64,000 bases of DNA from Aestuariibacter sp. GS-14. GTDB taxonomy: Bacteria; Pseudomonadota; Gammaproteobacteria; Enterobacterales; Alteromonadaceae. The notes below the pieces were generated by a model. That model was not told the origin of the DNA. It did no database searches and was given only the letters and a program-made list of their open reading frames with translations. Both the position numbers and the translations under genes were made by a program. Location of the stretch: positions 91,427 through 155,426 of the forward strand of contig NZ_VHIP01000012.1 of the NCBI RefSeq assembly GCF_006494365.1, given 5' to 3'. This document shows positions 34,972 through 44,741 of the stretch, in pieces; position 1 is the stretch's first letter; every line of letters starts with the position of its first letter.

Positions 34972-37278
34972 TTAAACAATCTCTATTTCTACTGCCTCAC
35001 CCGCTCTGGCATGGGGCGCTACCCACAGTGTTATAGTGCCGCTTTCCAGTACCTTGTTGAGCTTCTGATCCAGATAGGCAAACTGACTGGCCGACAGAGT
35101 AAAACTCACCGTTTGCTGCTCTCCTGGCTGTAACGTCACCTTTTTAAAATCCAGCAATTTACGTACAGGCTGCACAACTTTGGCGTAAGGATCCTGCATA
35201 TAGCACTGCACGACTTCTGTAGCCTCCTTCTCTCCGGTATTGGTGATCACTGCACTTACCGTAACCAAGCCGTCTTTACTCACTGAAGCCGTATTAACTG
35301 TAGGAGTATGGTATTCGATGGTGGAATACGTCAGGCCGAAGCCAAAGGGGTATAACGGATCGTCGGGTATGCCAATAAAGTGTGATTTAAACATCGGCGA
35401 TTCGCCCACTGGGGTGGGTCTGCCCGAACTTTCCCGCGCGTAGTAGTAGGGCTGCTGCCCCGATGCTATGGGAAAGGTTACCGGTAATCGACCCGACGGT
35501 GACACATCACCCATTACGATATCGGCAATAGCATGGCCGCTTTGCGTGCCTAAGAACCAGGTTACTACTATGGCCTGAGCGTGTTTCACCGCGCCTTCAA
35601 GTGCCAATGCCCGGCCATTGCGAAGTAGTATCACAACAGGCTTGCCTGTCGCCGCTATCGCCTCTGCCAATTGTTGCTGCACCACAGGGAGCGTAATGCT
35701 TGCCCGGGATGATGCTTCACCCGACATTGAAGCAGACTCGCCCACGGCCAGCAACACCACATCAGCAGCTGATGCTGCTTCAACTGCGCACTCGATACCG
35801 CCTTCGATAGCCTCTGAAATGCCACAGCCGTCCTCAATGATGAGATTAGACGGCGAAAGTTTCGCTTTAAACCCTTCGGCCAGACTCACCGAGACAACCT
35901 GTGGCGCAAAGGGTGACCATGCGCCATCGACATTTTTAGTATCGCGGGCAAACGGCCCGATAAGCGCGACTTTGGCGGTGCTGGCAAGGGGTAATAGTTG
36001 CCCGGTATTTTTAAGCAGCACAATGGATTTATGCCCGGCTTCGCGAGCGAGCGCCAAATGGGCAGCACGCGCTTTGTCTGCCGCATGAGCCTGATCAACC
36101 CGAAGGAATGGATCGTCAAATAATCCGGCGCGCATCTTCACATCCAGAATGCGGTAAACAGCCAGGTCCAGTACCTTTTCATCCAGCTCACCACTTTGCA
36201 CCAGTTGTGGTACATATTTGGGGTAAATGCCACTGACCATGCCTATGTCGCATCCGGCGTCCAGCGCCAGCTTAGCTGCTTCGCGCTCGTCTTTAGCAAA
36301 GCCGTGATTAATGAGTTCAAGCTCCGACTGGAAATCGGAGATAACCACACCACTAAAGCCCATTTCGGTGCGCAATAAGTCGGTTAACAAGGCTTTATTA
36401 CCGGTACTGGGCACGCCGTCTACGGTGTTAAATGCCGCCATGGTAAATATTGCGCCCGCATCAAAGGCCGCTTTAAATGGCGGTAGATACACTTCGTGCA
36501 AGAGTCTGTCAGACATAGCAGTACCGGCGTAATCCAGGCCGGATTCAGCCGCACCATACCCTAAGAAATGTTTAGGGCATGCAAGCAGGCCTTTGGGATC
36601 GGTTAAGCCTTTACCCTGAAAACCTCTCACCCGGGCGGCTGCAAATCGCACCCCAAGTAAAACATCTTCACCAGCCCCTTCCATTACCCTGCCCCAGCGC
36701 TGATCGCGGGCAATATCCACCATAGGCGCATAGGTAACATCGATACCCAGATTGGTGGTTGCCTCTACAGCACTGGCACGGGCAGTTCGCTCGGCCAGTT
36801 CTGGCTCGAAACTGGCTGCCTCGGCCAGTGGTATGGGATAAATGGTATGGTGACCATGAATAATATCGGCACCAAATATCAACGGGATTTTTAACCGGGT
36901 TTCCTTAACGGCGGTGGTTTGTGCGTACACTACCGAGTCAATGTCTTCTGGCGAAGTCATCATGCCCATTTGCCCGCTGCGGATCTGCGCCTGCTGGGCC
37001 GCGAGTAATCCAGCGGCTTGCTCTGGCGTAAAATTAGGCGTGAACGGATTGATCTTCTGAAAATTAGGCTGCACCATTTTAGGTGACAGCACACCATCCA
37101 TATGCAATTGCCCGGCTTTTTCGGCCAGCGTCATTTTGGCGATCAGGCTCAGCAGATAACTGTCTTGCTGCCCTTGCACCTGTGATGCGCATCCGGCGAT
37201 TGAGGCTACGATGGCAGTGGCAACCGAGCCCTTGAGAAATTGTCGGCGATCTACATGTAGTTCAGTTGTCTTCTTCAC
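34972..37278 (-). CDS. Glycoside hydrolase family 3 (beta-glucosidase-like), Tat lipoprotein
   Basis: The GTG at 37278 follows AGGAAAAGA and gives 768 residues; an ATG at 37320 overlapping the GH106 gene is a less likely start. The N-terminus has a twin-arginine signal (DRRQFLKGS) ending in lipobox IAGC. GH3 domains follow: MTLAEKAGQL, KHFLGYG, nucleophile Asp in VVISDFQSE, the C-terminal sandwich (GRLPVTFP) and a fibronectin-III-like end (VVQCYMQDP, KVTLQPGE). Probable exo-beta-glycosidase of the periplasm, third gene of the GH43-GH106-GH3 operon. Confidence 0.92.
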   Translation of the reverse strand: MKKTTELHVDRRQFLKGSVATAIVASIAGCASQVQGQQDSYLLSLIAKMTLAEKAGQLHMDGVLSPKMVQPNFQKINPFTPNFTPEQAAGLLAAQQAQIRSGQMGMMTSPEDIDSVVYAQTTAVKETRLKIPLIFGADIIHGHHTIYPIPLAEAASFEPELAERTARASAVEATTNLGIDVTYAPMVDIARDQRWGRVMEGAGEDVLLGVRFAAARVRGFQGKGLTDPKGLLACPKHFLGYGAAESGLDYAGTAMSDRLLHEVYLPPFKAAFDAGAIFTMAAFNTVDGVPSTGNKALLTDLLRTEMGFSGVVISDFQSELELINHGFAKDEREAAKLALDAGCDIGMVSGIYPKYVPQLVQSGELDEKVLDLAVYRILDVKMRAGLFDDPFLRVDQAHAADKARAAHLALAREAGHKSIVLLKNTGQLLPLASTAKVALIGPFARDTKNVDGAWSPFAPQVVSVSLAEGFKAKLSPSNLIIEDGCGISEAIEGGIECAVEAASAADVVLLAVGESASMSGEASSRASITLPVVQQQLAEAIAATGKPVVILLRNGRALALEGAVKHAQAIVVTWFLGTQSGHAIADIVMGDVSPSGRLPVTFPIASGQQPYYYARESSGRPTPVGESPMFKSHFIGIPDDPLYPFGFGLTYSTIEYHTPTVNTASVSKDGLVTVSAVITNTGEKEATEVVQCYMQDPYAKVVQPVRKLLDFKKVTLQPGEQQTVSFTLSASQFAYLDQKLNKVLESGTITLWVAPHARAGEAVEIEIV

Positions 37279-37310
37279 ACTCTTTTCCTGTATTTTGACT
37301 GATAACGCCA

Positions 37311-40300
37311 CTACTGACATTCAAGTTTGATATTGCCTGCAAGGCCAGCCATCCTCGGCGCTGTTCCTTGCTGATACACATTGGGCGCAAACCCAGGCTC
37401 GCTTTGCTGCTGATTAGCCTGGGCAATCAAGCGGTTGGCCCAGTAATTCGCTACGTTTATTTGCAATTGATTGTTACCGGCCTGAATAAAACCGCTGATG
37501 TTGATGCGATAAGGCGGTGTCCACACATACCCGGCTTGCTTGCCATTCACTAACACTTCGGCCAGGTCGCCCACGCTATCGGCCTGTAAATACAGATCCC
37601 CGGCGCATTGCTGGTTTACGGTAAAATCACTCTGATAGCGCGCAATGCCGCTGTATCCCTGCCAGCCGATGTCGTCCAGTTCAGAAACGGGCGTAAGCGC
37701 GGCAAGTGAGAGAGCTGGCACTGTGCCGTAACGCTCATCGCCACTTAACTGCCATGGACCGGTTAAATTTTGCTGCCAGTGGGAAGCAGTCTGTGTTGGT
37801 GAATCATTACTTACGCCACTGCCATTGCCATTGCCATAGCTTTCAAACAACAGGAATGTGGAATCGTGGGCCTCAAGTGCAAAACTTACCCCACCGTTCA
37901 CCTGTTCTAACACGCGCTGCTCGCCGGTTACCGCATTGAGTTGCCACACCGTTGAATTCTCACCGGTTGCTTTATCAGGTAGTGAAACCGACATGTGCTG
38001 TGCTTGAGAATGAGTATTCACCACAAACAACAGCTCGCCTTGTTCAAGCGAACGGCTTTCTACCAATACCGAGTCTGGCTTAGCGCTTGTGATTTGGTAT
38101 TGTGCTGACAGGTTCAGCGCCTCAATGGCTTCGCTGATAGAGGTGAGTGCAAGCGTATTCGGCAATGACCAGATGCGGCTAATCAGTGCAGCTACGTCAT
38201 CCGGGGAGTCATTGAGCGACGGACTGTCTTTGGGTGGTTGTCCAACGATGATTGCGCCGGATGTAGCGAGACGCTCGATGGCTTTTAGTGAATTAAAGGT
38301 GAGGAATTCTGAATCGCCGCCCAGGAATAAAAATGCGTACTCAGTGCCTTGCCGGGTGCGTAACTTGCCTTCCGGCGTTACCGTTAACAAGGCTAGTCCT
38401 GCGGGTGATAAGTAATCGTAATCGTAGCCTTGAGGTACCTGTGGCTGAGTTTCACCAAACAAGGAAGTAACCGGCGCTTCATCGCCAATAAAATAACCCA
38501 ATGAGGCGCTGGGATGGCCTTGTTGCAATAAATACTGCGTGCGGGTTAAATACTCAATCCAGGGCTTAGCCATGTCCGCCCAGGTATTGTTGCGGTTAAA
38601 ATAATGCCCCAGTAATGGCATCATGGGTTTACCCGGCGTGTAGTTAACTCCGCCACTTTGGTGCACCGAGCTGTGCAGCATAAGGCGGTTGCCGCCGTGA
38701 ACAAAGGCCAAATCCGCCGCGCGTTTTAGCTCTTTTGGCCCGACGGCCCAAGGGTGACCAAAGGTCGTCATGGCTTCCACTGCCACTATGTTTGACCCTT
38801 TTAACGCCGCCACCGACGCCGCGCCTTTAATGTCGGCAATATAGGTAGGTTTAGGCGATTTACCCGGCTCAACATACCAGAATGCGCCCATTGGAATGCC
38901 GCCTGCCAGGCGAATATCCAAATCGTTACCCAGTTGAGGGCGGTGATCTTCCAGTGCTTCGGTGTAATAGGTTAACCCGTGCTCGCTGGCATAATTAGCG
39001 ATGGTGCCATAATGGGCCTGCGTTAAGGTATTGGACACATATCGGCGCAGGTCATACAGGAATTTGTCGGTCTCTCCGGCAGTCCCCACTACTTCGCCGC
39101 TCAGCGCAGGTAAAAACGCTACCGGATCGTATTGCAACACCGCACTAAACTCATCGAGTATTGCTGCACTGGCATTTTGTGGCCCGGACTCAATAGAATC
39201 ACTCAAAATACCCGTGATCCCAGGGAAAAATTCACCGTCGCTGGTTTGGTAATACGCAAAATAGCTATCCAGATACTCGCGCACTAAAGCGGCATCCAGC
39301 TTATCCACTTCCAGACCGGTAGCGTTACTTTGCGCCGGGCCATTTTCATGGCCGGTAAGACTATAGCCCAATCGCATAATTTGCCAGTTACCCTTTGGCA
39401 CCTGCCATTGTAATTCACCAGCTGAGTTAACTTTAGCCGTTAAATCGATCACGCTGTCAGGCTGAATGCCTGCTTCGTTGCTAACAGGTGCTGCAAGAGG
39501 GTAATAACGCGGTGCGGCGGCAAAACCGGCTTTTTCTTCGGCAGAATGGATAACCGCCCGATGATGCAACTGCACTTCTGAAATAGCGTAATGGCTGGCA
39601 TGGGCAGGAAATGGCAATTTGCTGGCGCCGGGCGCATAGCCCAATGTGTCGATAAAGCCAGGGGCTGTGTCGCGTACCAGTTGCAGTTTAAAATACTGCG
39701 CAGTTACCGCAGGATATGCGGCCGTTCGTGTGAGTGCACGAGTAGCAGGTAATTCACTTAATAACTCACAATGGCTGGCTGGCTTGTCTTCACAAGCATA
39801 CCACCGCGCCACCGGCGGGTTCGGCGAGCCAAAACCTCTGGCGCCTGGTAAGCCCAGGGTTACGCCATAGCTTGTTTGTGCGCTGCCACTGTCAAAAACC
39901 AGCGCCACATTGCCGCTTGCGTCAGTTTGAATACTTGTAGCGGGCCAAAAGGCACCGTCCGCTAACAACGAAGTTAATTCAGGGTGCGTTGGTGTGGTTA
40001 ATTGAATAGCTGGCGATTCTGGTATCGGATACGCCAGCACTTTTACGTCTTTGGCAAAGTCGGCTTGCTCATGACCGCCATGCCCCATCGCGGCCAGCGG
40101 AATATCCTGATAAGGCCCGGCATGGGCGGGCAATGGCGGTAAGGTAATATTGAGTGTTTGCCCGCCTTTTACGGTGGTAACAGACCACACCCATTTTTTC
40201 ATGGCCTGCTCTTGGGTTACCCATGGCCCACCGGTAGCGCTCCAACCCGGTGACGTAGTGATCACAAAGTCCATGCCAAGAGACTGGGCTGTACCTGCAC

Positions 40301-40640
40301 TTAGCTTAACCGCATCGCGCCAGGCATCGCTGCCAAAGGTAAGGGGTTTGTCTGGCGCTGGGCCCATGCCCGCATCAAATAACTGTACGCCTGCGATACC
40401 TTGTTCAGATAACCAGGTTAAATCGGCCACCGCCTGCTCCGGACTTACATTTCCATTCATCCAGTGCCACCAGGCATGGGGGCCATATTCAGTAGGCGGT
40501 GCGGCAAATTGCGCCCGCACATCGGGATTTGTTGTAACGGATGGCTTAATCGACGTGTTGTTTTGTAGCGCGGTTGATGCCGGTGGCTCGTCTGAACATC
40601 CCGCAAGGATCAGCAATACACTTAAGGCAATACACCTCAT
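37311..40640 (-). CDS. Glycoside hydrolase family 106-like alpha-L-rhamnosidase, lipoprotein
   Basis: The 1109-residue protein has a lipoprotein signal (LLILAGC, Cys15). A catalytic region then opens with WWHWMNGNVSPEQAVADL and GIAGVQLFDAGMG, typical of GH106, and includes WSATGGPWVTQEQAMKK. The C-terminal part (residues about 990-1109) is a galactose-binding-like beta-sandwich (ISGFIQAGNNQLQINVANYW). GH106 enzymes remove terminal alpha-L-rhamnose, common on plant flavonoid glycosides. ATGA overlap joins it to the GH43 gene. Confidence 0.85.
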   Translation of the reverse strand: MRCIALSVLLILAGCSDEPPASTALQNNTSIKPSVTTNPDVRAQFAAPPTEYGPHAWWHWMNGNVSPEQAVADLTWLSEQGIAGVQLFDAGMGPAPDKPLTFGSDAWRDAVKLSAGTAQSLGMDFVITTSPGWSATGGPWVTQEQAMKKWVWSVTTVKGGQTLNITLPPLPAHAGPYQDIPLAAMGHGGHEQADFAKDVKVLAYPIPESPAIQLTTPTHPELTSLLADGAFWPATSIQTDASGNVALVFDSGSAQTSYGVTLGLPGARGFGSPNPPVARWYACEDKPASHCELLSELPATRALTRTAAYPAVTAQYFKLQLVRDTAPGFIDTLGYAPGASKLPFPAHASHYAISEVQLHHRAVIHSAEEKAGFAAAPRYYPLAAPVSNEAGIQPDSVIDLTAKVNSAGELQWQVPKGNWQIMRLGYSLTGHENGPAQSNATGLEVDKLDAALVREYLDSYFAYYQTSDGEFFPGITGILSDSIESGPQNASAAILDEFSAVLQYDPVAFLPALSGEVVGTAGETDKFLYDLRRYVSNTLTQAHYGTIANYASEHGLTYYTEALEDHRPQLGNDLDIRLAGGIPMGAFWYVEPGKSPKPTYIADIKGAASVAALKGSNIVAVEAMTTFGHPWAVGPKELKRAADLAFVHGGNRLMLHSSVHQSGGVNYTPGKPMMPLLGHYFNRNNTWADMAKPWIEYLTRTQYLLQQGHPSASLGYFIGDEAPVTSLFGETQPQVPQGYDYDYLSPAGLALLTVTPEGKLRTRQGTEYAFLFLGGDSEFLTFNSLKAIERLATSGAIIVGQPPKDSPSLNDSPDDVAALISRIWSLPNTLALTSISEAIEALNLSAQYQITSAKPDSVLVESRSLEQGELLFVVNTHSQAQHMSVSLPDKATGENSTVWQLNAVTGEQRVLEQVNGGVSFALEAHDSTFLLFESYGNGNGSGVSNDSPTQTASHWQQNLTGPWQLSGDERYGTVPALSLAALTPVSELDDIGWQGYSGIARYQSDFTVNQQCAGDLYLQADSVGDLAEVLVNGKQAGYVWTPPYRINISGFIQAGNNQLQINVANYWANRLIAQANQQQSEPGFAPNVYQQGTAPRMAGLAGNIKLECQ

Positions 40641-42265
40641 GAAGGTAGCCCTTTGTAACGGAAGTCACGAAAACGCGCTTGCCCCTTGCCACAGGCAAAC
40701 AAGGCTGGCTTAAGCCCCTGTAAATCGTCCACGGTATTGACATGGTAGCCAGACACTTCGCTGCGTAATCCGTGGCGTTGCCAGTCAATACCATCGGTAC
40801 TGTAATAAAAGCCAACGATATGGCGATCATTCACAATTTTAAGGTGCAGCGTGTTGGTGGTAGGCGCACGCTCACGCCAGTGGCTCGACTTTCCGCCCCG
40901 GTAAGTCACCATGCCCTGCTTGCTGTGGCCCATACCAATAAATAAGCGACTATTGTAAAACAGCAATAACCCCGCTTCGGTATCGGCATCGATATCCACT
41001 ACTACAGAAATTTCGTAGGCGTGATCGCCCACGGTTTGCACCAGCGGCGCGCTGTCGGCAGGTGACGAGCCCGATGCCACAAGAGTCAGGGTTTTGTTAC
41101 TCAAAGAAAGGCGCTGCTGCTCGTTGGCACTGGCACCGAAGAACACCCAGCGGGTACCTAATAATAATTCACTGAAATCGTCGGCATGGGTGAAACCGTG
41201 GGGGCGAGACGTTGTGCCTGCGGCCAGAGGTAACGGTAAAGGAGCAGAGAGATCGCCGCCTAATGCCACGGGCCAGTCGTTTTCATCCCAGGTCATAGGT
41301 TCGATCAGCGTTTGGCGCCCTAACGAGCGATAACCATTTTCGTAGCCGTGGTATACCATGTACCACTTATTGGGATTGCCTTCCGGGCCAGGTACCATAG
41401 TGGCGTGGCCGCGTGACCACCAGTATTCCTGCTCACTTTCGGTACGCACAATGGGATTGTGCGGGCAGTTTTCCCATGGACCTTGAACAGACGTAGAGCG
41501 CGCCACAATCACCATGTGCCCGGTGGCAGGCCCGGCCGTTCCGCCTACTGCCGACACCAAATAAAAGTAGTCGTTACGTTTAAACAGCTTGGGGCCTTCC
41601 AGCGCATAGGCTTCGGTGATCCACTTGTCGGGATACTGCCAGCCGTCGTAGGCATGGTGAACCTCACCAACAGTAGAAAGACCATCATCGCTCAGTTGAA
41701 TGCGCTTAACACCCGACAAAAACAAATACCGTTTACCGTCTTCGCCCACTATGTGGCCAGGGTCAATATAACCGCCAATGTTTAAATCCACCGGCTCACT
41801 CCATGGCCCTTCAATGTTGTCAGCATGGATCACCATAATATTGGCAAAACTCTTGAGAGGCGGCGACCATGGGGCTTTCATAAACGGAATATAGATGTAA
41901 TAACGGCCGTTGTGTTTTACCAAATCCATGGCAAACACAATGCCCAGCGGTTTTGCGAGCGCAGGCCCAACTGGCTGCCAATTCACCAAATCCTTAGAGT
42001 GCCAAATTAAAATACCCGGCGCAGCATCAAAGGATGAGTGCGTCATGTAATAATCGTCACCGTCCTTTAAAATGGTTGGATCGGGGTAATCGCCAGCCAG
42101 TACCGGGTTGAGGAACGTCCCGTTTTGCAAATCTGCTTGGCGGTGCCCTTCTGCACTCACCGCCCAGCTTTTGGGATTTACCTTTCTCACTGTTTCCGAG
42201 GCCATGGAAGCACCCGCCACCAGCCCCCCTGACAGTGCCAAAAACTGCCTGCGATTTACACTCAT
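40637..42265 (-). CDS. Glycoside hydrolase family 43, Tat-exported
   Basis: The ATG at 42265 (GGAG upstream) yields 542 residues starting with a twin-arginine signal (SVNRRQFLALSGG). The five-bladed propeller of GH43 follows with its three acidic residues: Asp in AGDYPDPTI, Asp in YIDPGHIV, Glu in ITEAYALEGPK. The C-terminal 200 residues form a beta-sandwich as in GH43 xylosidases/arabinofuranosidases. It would remove xylose or arabinose from glycosides. It is first in the GH operon, with a TetR-type operator 22 bases upstream. Confidence 0.9.
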   Translation of the reverse strand: MSVNRRQFLALSGGLVAGASMASETVRKVNPKSWAVSAEGHRQADLQNGTFLNPVLAGDYPDPTILKDGDDYYMTHSSFDAAPGILIWHSKDLVNWQPVGPALAKPLGIVFAMDLVKHNGRYYIYIPFMKAPWSPPLKSFANIMVIHADNIEGPWSEPVDLNIGGYIDPGHIVGEDGKRYLFLSGVKRIQLSDDGLSTVGEVHHAYDGWQYPDKWITEAYALEGPKLFKRNDYFYLVSAVGGTAGPATGHMVIVARSTSVQGPWENCPHNPIVRTESEQEYWWSRGHATMVPGPEGNPNKWYMVYHGYENGYRSLGRQTLIEPMTWDENDWPVALGGDLSAPLPLPLAAGTTSRPHGFTHADDFSELLLGTRWVFFGASANEQQRLSLSNKTLTLVASGSSPADSAPLVQTVGDHAYEISVVVDIDADTEAGLLLFYNSRLFIGMGHSKQGMVTYRGGKSSHWRERAPTTNTLHLKIVNDRHIVGFYYSTDGIDWQRHGLRSEVSGYHVNTVDDLQGLKPALFACGKGQARFRDFRYKGLPS

Positions 42266-42286
42266 TGTGTTCTCCGACAATAATAA

Positions 42287-42302
42287 TAGAACAAGAATAC
42301 TA
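42287..42302. promoter_or_regulatory. Putative TetR-type operator (GH operon)
   Basis: TAGAAC-AAGA-ATACTA shows the same 6-4-6 layout as the perfect sites at 24355 and 33886 with two differences. It overlaps the likely promoter of the GH43-GH106-GH3 operon. Confidence 0.5.
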
Positions 42303-42615
42303 TTATTTATTACAATGAATTAACAATCAATAATGTAGATAACTTCTAGATAAAAGATTAATACCCCTTCAGTTTCAAATACGGTAAATTTATGTTTTTT
42401 GATGATTTTTTTAATTTTAAATAGAATTTAATGAATTACAGATGATTTTTATTAAACAATATGTTGCGAAATGACACATATTCAGATTAGAATCAAAAAA
42501 CCAATTAAATTTACATTTTTATAACCAAACAGTCGCCTGGGCCAATTTTACGGTCGTTAGTGACTCGTCTGCATAAGCGCCAGGACATAAAATAGCGCAC
42601 CCAAGGTGCCTAGTT
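42303..42615. other. Divergent intergenic region between GH43 and GPH symporter genes
   Basis: AT-rich, about 310 bp, no convincing gene. It should contain promoters for both operons. A TAGAAT half site at 42486-42491 may mean that the same regulator also controls the symporter operon. Confidence 0.45.
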
Positions 42616-43941
42616 ATGTGTTCTGAAAAGAAGCGTGAATCCTGCTTACCCCGTCGTGAAGTGATTGCCTACGGTTTAGGTGATGTATCAGCCAGTTTGG
42701 TGTGGAATGCCGTAAGCGCCTTCGCATTGCTGTTTTATACCGATGTGGCACTGTTGCCTGCTGCCGCCATTGGCACATTATTCTTTGTTTCCCGTATTGT
42801 TGATGCCTTTTTTGATGTGGGCATCGGACTGGCGGTTGATCGCACCCGGTCGCGCTGGGGCCGCGCCCGGCCCTATTTGTTATTCGGCGCGCTGCCATTT
42901 GGTGTTTTCGGTGTACTCACCTTCTACGTGCCTGATATTGGCAGCGATGCGCGTTTTTACTATGCGCTTATCACGTATTTTGTACTGGGTTTGTTGTTGT
43001 CGGTGGTCACCATTCCTTACAGCGCCATGCTGCCGATGATGAGTAACCACGGTAAAGACCGCATCGACTTAAGCGCGGCCCGCTCTGTGGCTACGTCACT
43101 GGGTGTTATTGTGGTAACGGCGCTATTTATGCCGGGCGTTGCCTACTTCGGTAATGGCGATCAGGCACACGGTTTTTTTGTGATGGGGATTATTACTAGC
43201 ATAGCGGCCACCCTATTACTGTTTTACTGCTTTGCTCTGTGTAAAGAAAGAGTGCCCGCCCCGCCTACCGAAGCGCTCAACATTAAAACTGATGTGCTTA
43301 AAATGTTTAAAAACCGCGCCTGGAATGTGGCTTCGGGTTTTGCATTGCTTAATTTTATTCGCTTTGGCGCACTGCTGTCGGTCACGCCTTATTTTGCCAT
43401 TAATGTGCTTAAGCAGCCGTGGATGATTTCGGTGTTATTGCCCACTTTGTCGGGCACTTTGCTGGTTGGGGCTTTTCTGGCCCGCCCACTGTTAAACCGC
43501 TTTGGCATCGTAAAAGCCGATACCTGGGCATTAATTACCGGGTTTATTTGCTACGCCGCACTGCCTGTCTTTGAACAGCAGCCAGCCGTTTTCATTACCT
43601 TGTATGTGGCGTCGTCACTGTTTATCAGTATCACCATGACCTCTATTTACGCCATGGCCTCTGAAGCCGTGGATTTTCATCAGCACTGGTTTGGTACCCG
43701 TCAGGAAGGCTTACTGGCGGCTGGCGTATCGCTGGCCATAAAAATTGGTATGGCTTTTGGTACTGCAGGCGTTGCCTACGCCCTGGCCTGGGGAGATTAC
43801 GATCCATCTACGGTATCTGACTCAGCCGTGCAGGCTATGTCACTGGTGTACTACGCCCTGCCCCTTGGCATTTTTGCCCTGCAAGGCGTGCTTATTCAGT
43901 GCTACCCCGCATCCTCACTATTATCTAACACGCACCGTTAA
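42616..43941 (+). CDS. GPH-family (MelB-like) glycoside/sugar:cation symporter
   Basis: The 441-residue protein has about 12 membrane segments and the GPH signatures YGLGDVSASLVWN in TM1 and DVGIGLAVDRTRSRWGRARPYLL in the first cytoplasmic loop. It should bring a sugar or glycoside in with Na+ or H+. It heads an operon of four isomerase-fold genes, which suggests that its substrate feeds them. Confidence 0.88.
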   Translation: MCSEKKRESCLPRREVIAYGLGDVSASLVWNAVSAFALLFYTDVALLPAAAIGTLFFVSRIVDAFFDVGIGLAVDRTRSRWGRARPYLLFGALPFGVFGVLTFYVPDIGSDARFYYALITYFVLGLLLSVVTIPYSAMLPMMSNHGKDRIDLSAARSVATSLGVIVVTALFMPGVAYFGNGDQAHGFFVMGIITSIAATLLLFYCFALCKERVPAPPTEALNIKTDVLKMFKNRAWNVASGFALLNFIRFGALLSVTPYFAINVLKQPWMISVLLPTLSGTLLVGAFLARPLLNRFGIVKADTWALITGFICYAALPVFEQQPAVFITLYVASSLFISITMTSIYAMASEAVDFHQHWFGTRQEGLLAAGVSLAIKIGMAFGTAGVAYALAWGDYDPSTVSDSAVQAMSLVYYALPLGIFALQGVLIQCYPASSLLSNTHR

Positions 43942-43953
43942 ACAGGAGACATC

Positions 43954-44730
43954 ATGAAACTCACCGCGTGCATCGAATGGTTATTTGAAGACGAAACAAA
44001 CGATTTTGCCGAGCGTATTTACAAGGCAAAAGAAGCTGGCCTGGCTGGTGTGGAATTCCACTTATGGCGAGATAAACCCATTGCCGAGATTAAAAAGGCG
44101 CTTAATAAAACCGGTATTACCCTTACCAGCTTTTGTGTTGATCCGCGCCGCAGCATTGTGGATGAATCACAACTGGATGAATTTGTTACTGCGGTAACCG
44201 AGTCAGCCGCTGTGGCAAACGAACTTAACTGTAAACAAATGATCATTGCCTCAGGATTTTTACTGCCGGACACCAGCCCGGAACAGCACTTTGAGCTCGC
44301 CCTGCGCGCCCTCAAACTGGCGGCAGAAATTGGTGAGCGAACCGGCGTTACCTTGTTGCTGGAGCCCATTAATACCCGGGTCGATCACCCCGGCATGTAC
44401 CTCGACAGCAACAAAGTCGGGCTGGATCTGGTTGACGCAGTTAACAGTCCTAACCTGCGCTTACTGTACGACGCCTATCATTCCATAGTGATGGGCGAAG
44501 ACATTGAAACCATTATTGCGGGTCGTACCCAGTGGGTGGCACATATCCAGGTAGCCGACATGCCAGGACGCGGCGCACCGGGTACTGGCAGTGTGAACTG
44601 GCCAGCGGTTGTGCACATGCTGGAAACTGAACAATACGACGGCTGGGTTGGGCTGGAATATAAACTTAACGACCTCACCACCCGTGAAGCCATTCGCACA
44701 AGTCGCGCGACGTTAGCTATTTCGGAATAA
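43954..44730 (+). CDS. Hydroxypyruvate isomerase-like TIM-barrel protein (first copy)
   Basis: At 258 residues it has the exact size of the Hyi family. Ligand positions: Glu in LLLEPIN, Asp in LLYDAYH, Gln in HIQVADMPGRG and Glu in VGLEYKL; the APGTGSVNWP segment is also typical. AGGAG precedes the ATG. Relatives isomerise small keto/aldehyde acids or keto-sugars. The true substrate here may be a sugar keto-intermediate from the 3-keto pathway rather than hydroxypyruvate. Confidence 0.8.
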   Translation: MKLTACIEWLFEDETNDFAERIYKAKEAGLAGVEFHLWRDKPIAEIKKALNKTGITLTSFCVDPRRSIVDESQLDEFVTAVTESAAVANELNCKQMIIASGFLLPDTSPEQHFELALRALKLAAEIGERTGVTLLLEPINTRVDHPGMYLDSNKVGLDLVDAVNSPNLRLLYDAYHSIVMGEDIETIIAGRTQWVAHIQVADMPGRGAPGTGSVNWPAVVHMLETEQYDGWVGLEYKLNDLTTREAIRTSRATLAISE

Positions 44731-44741
44731 GGAACACAGGT

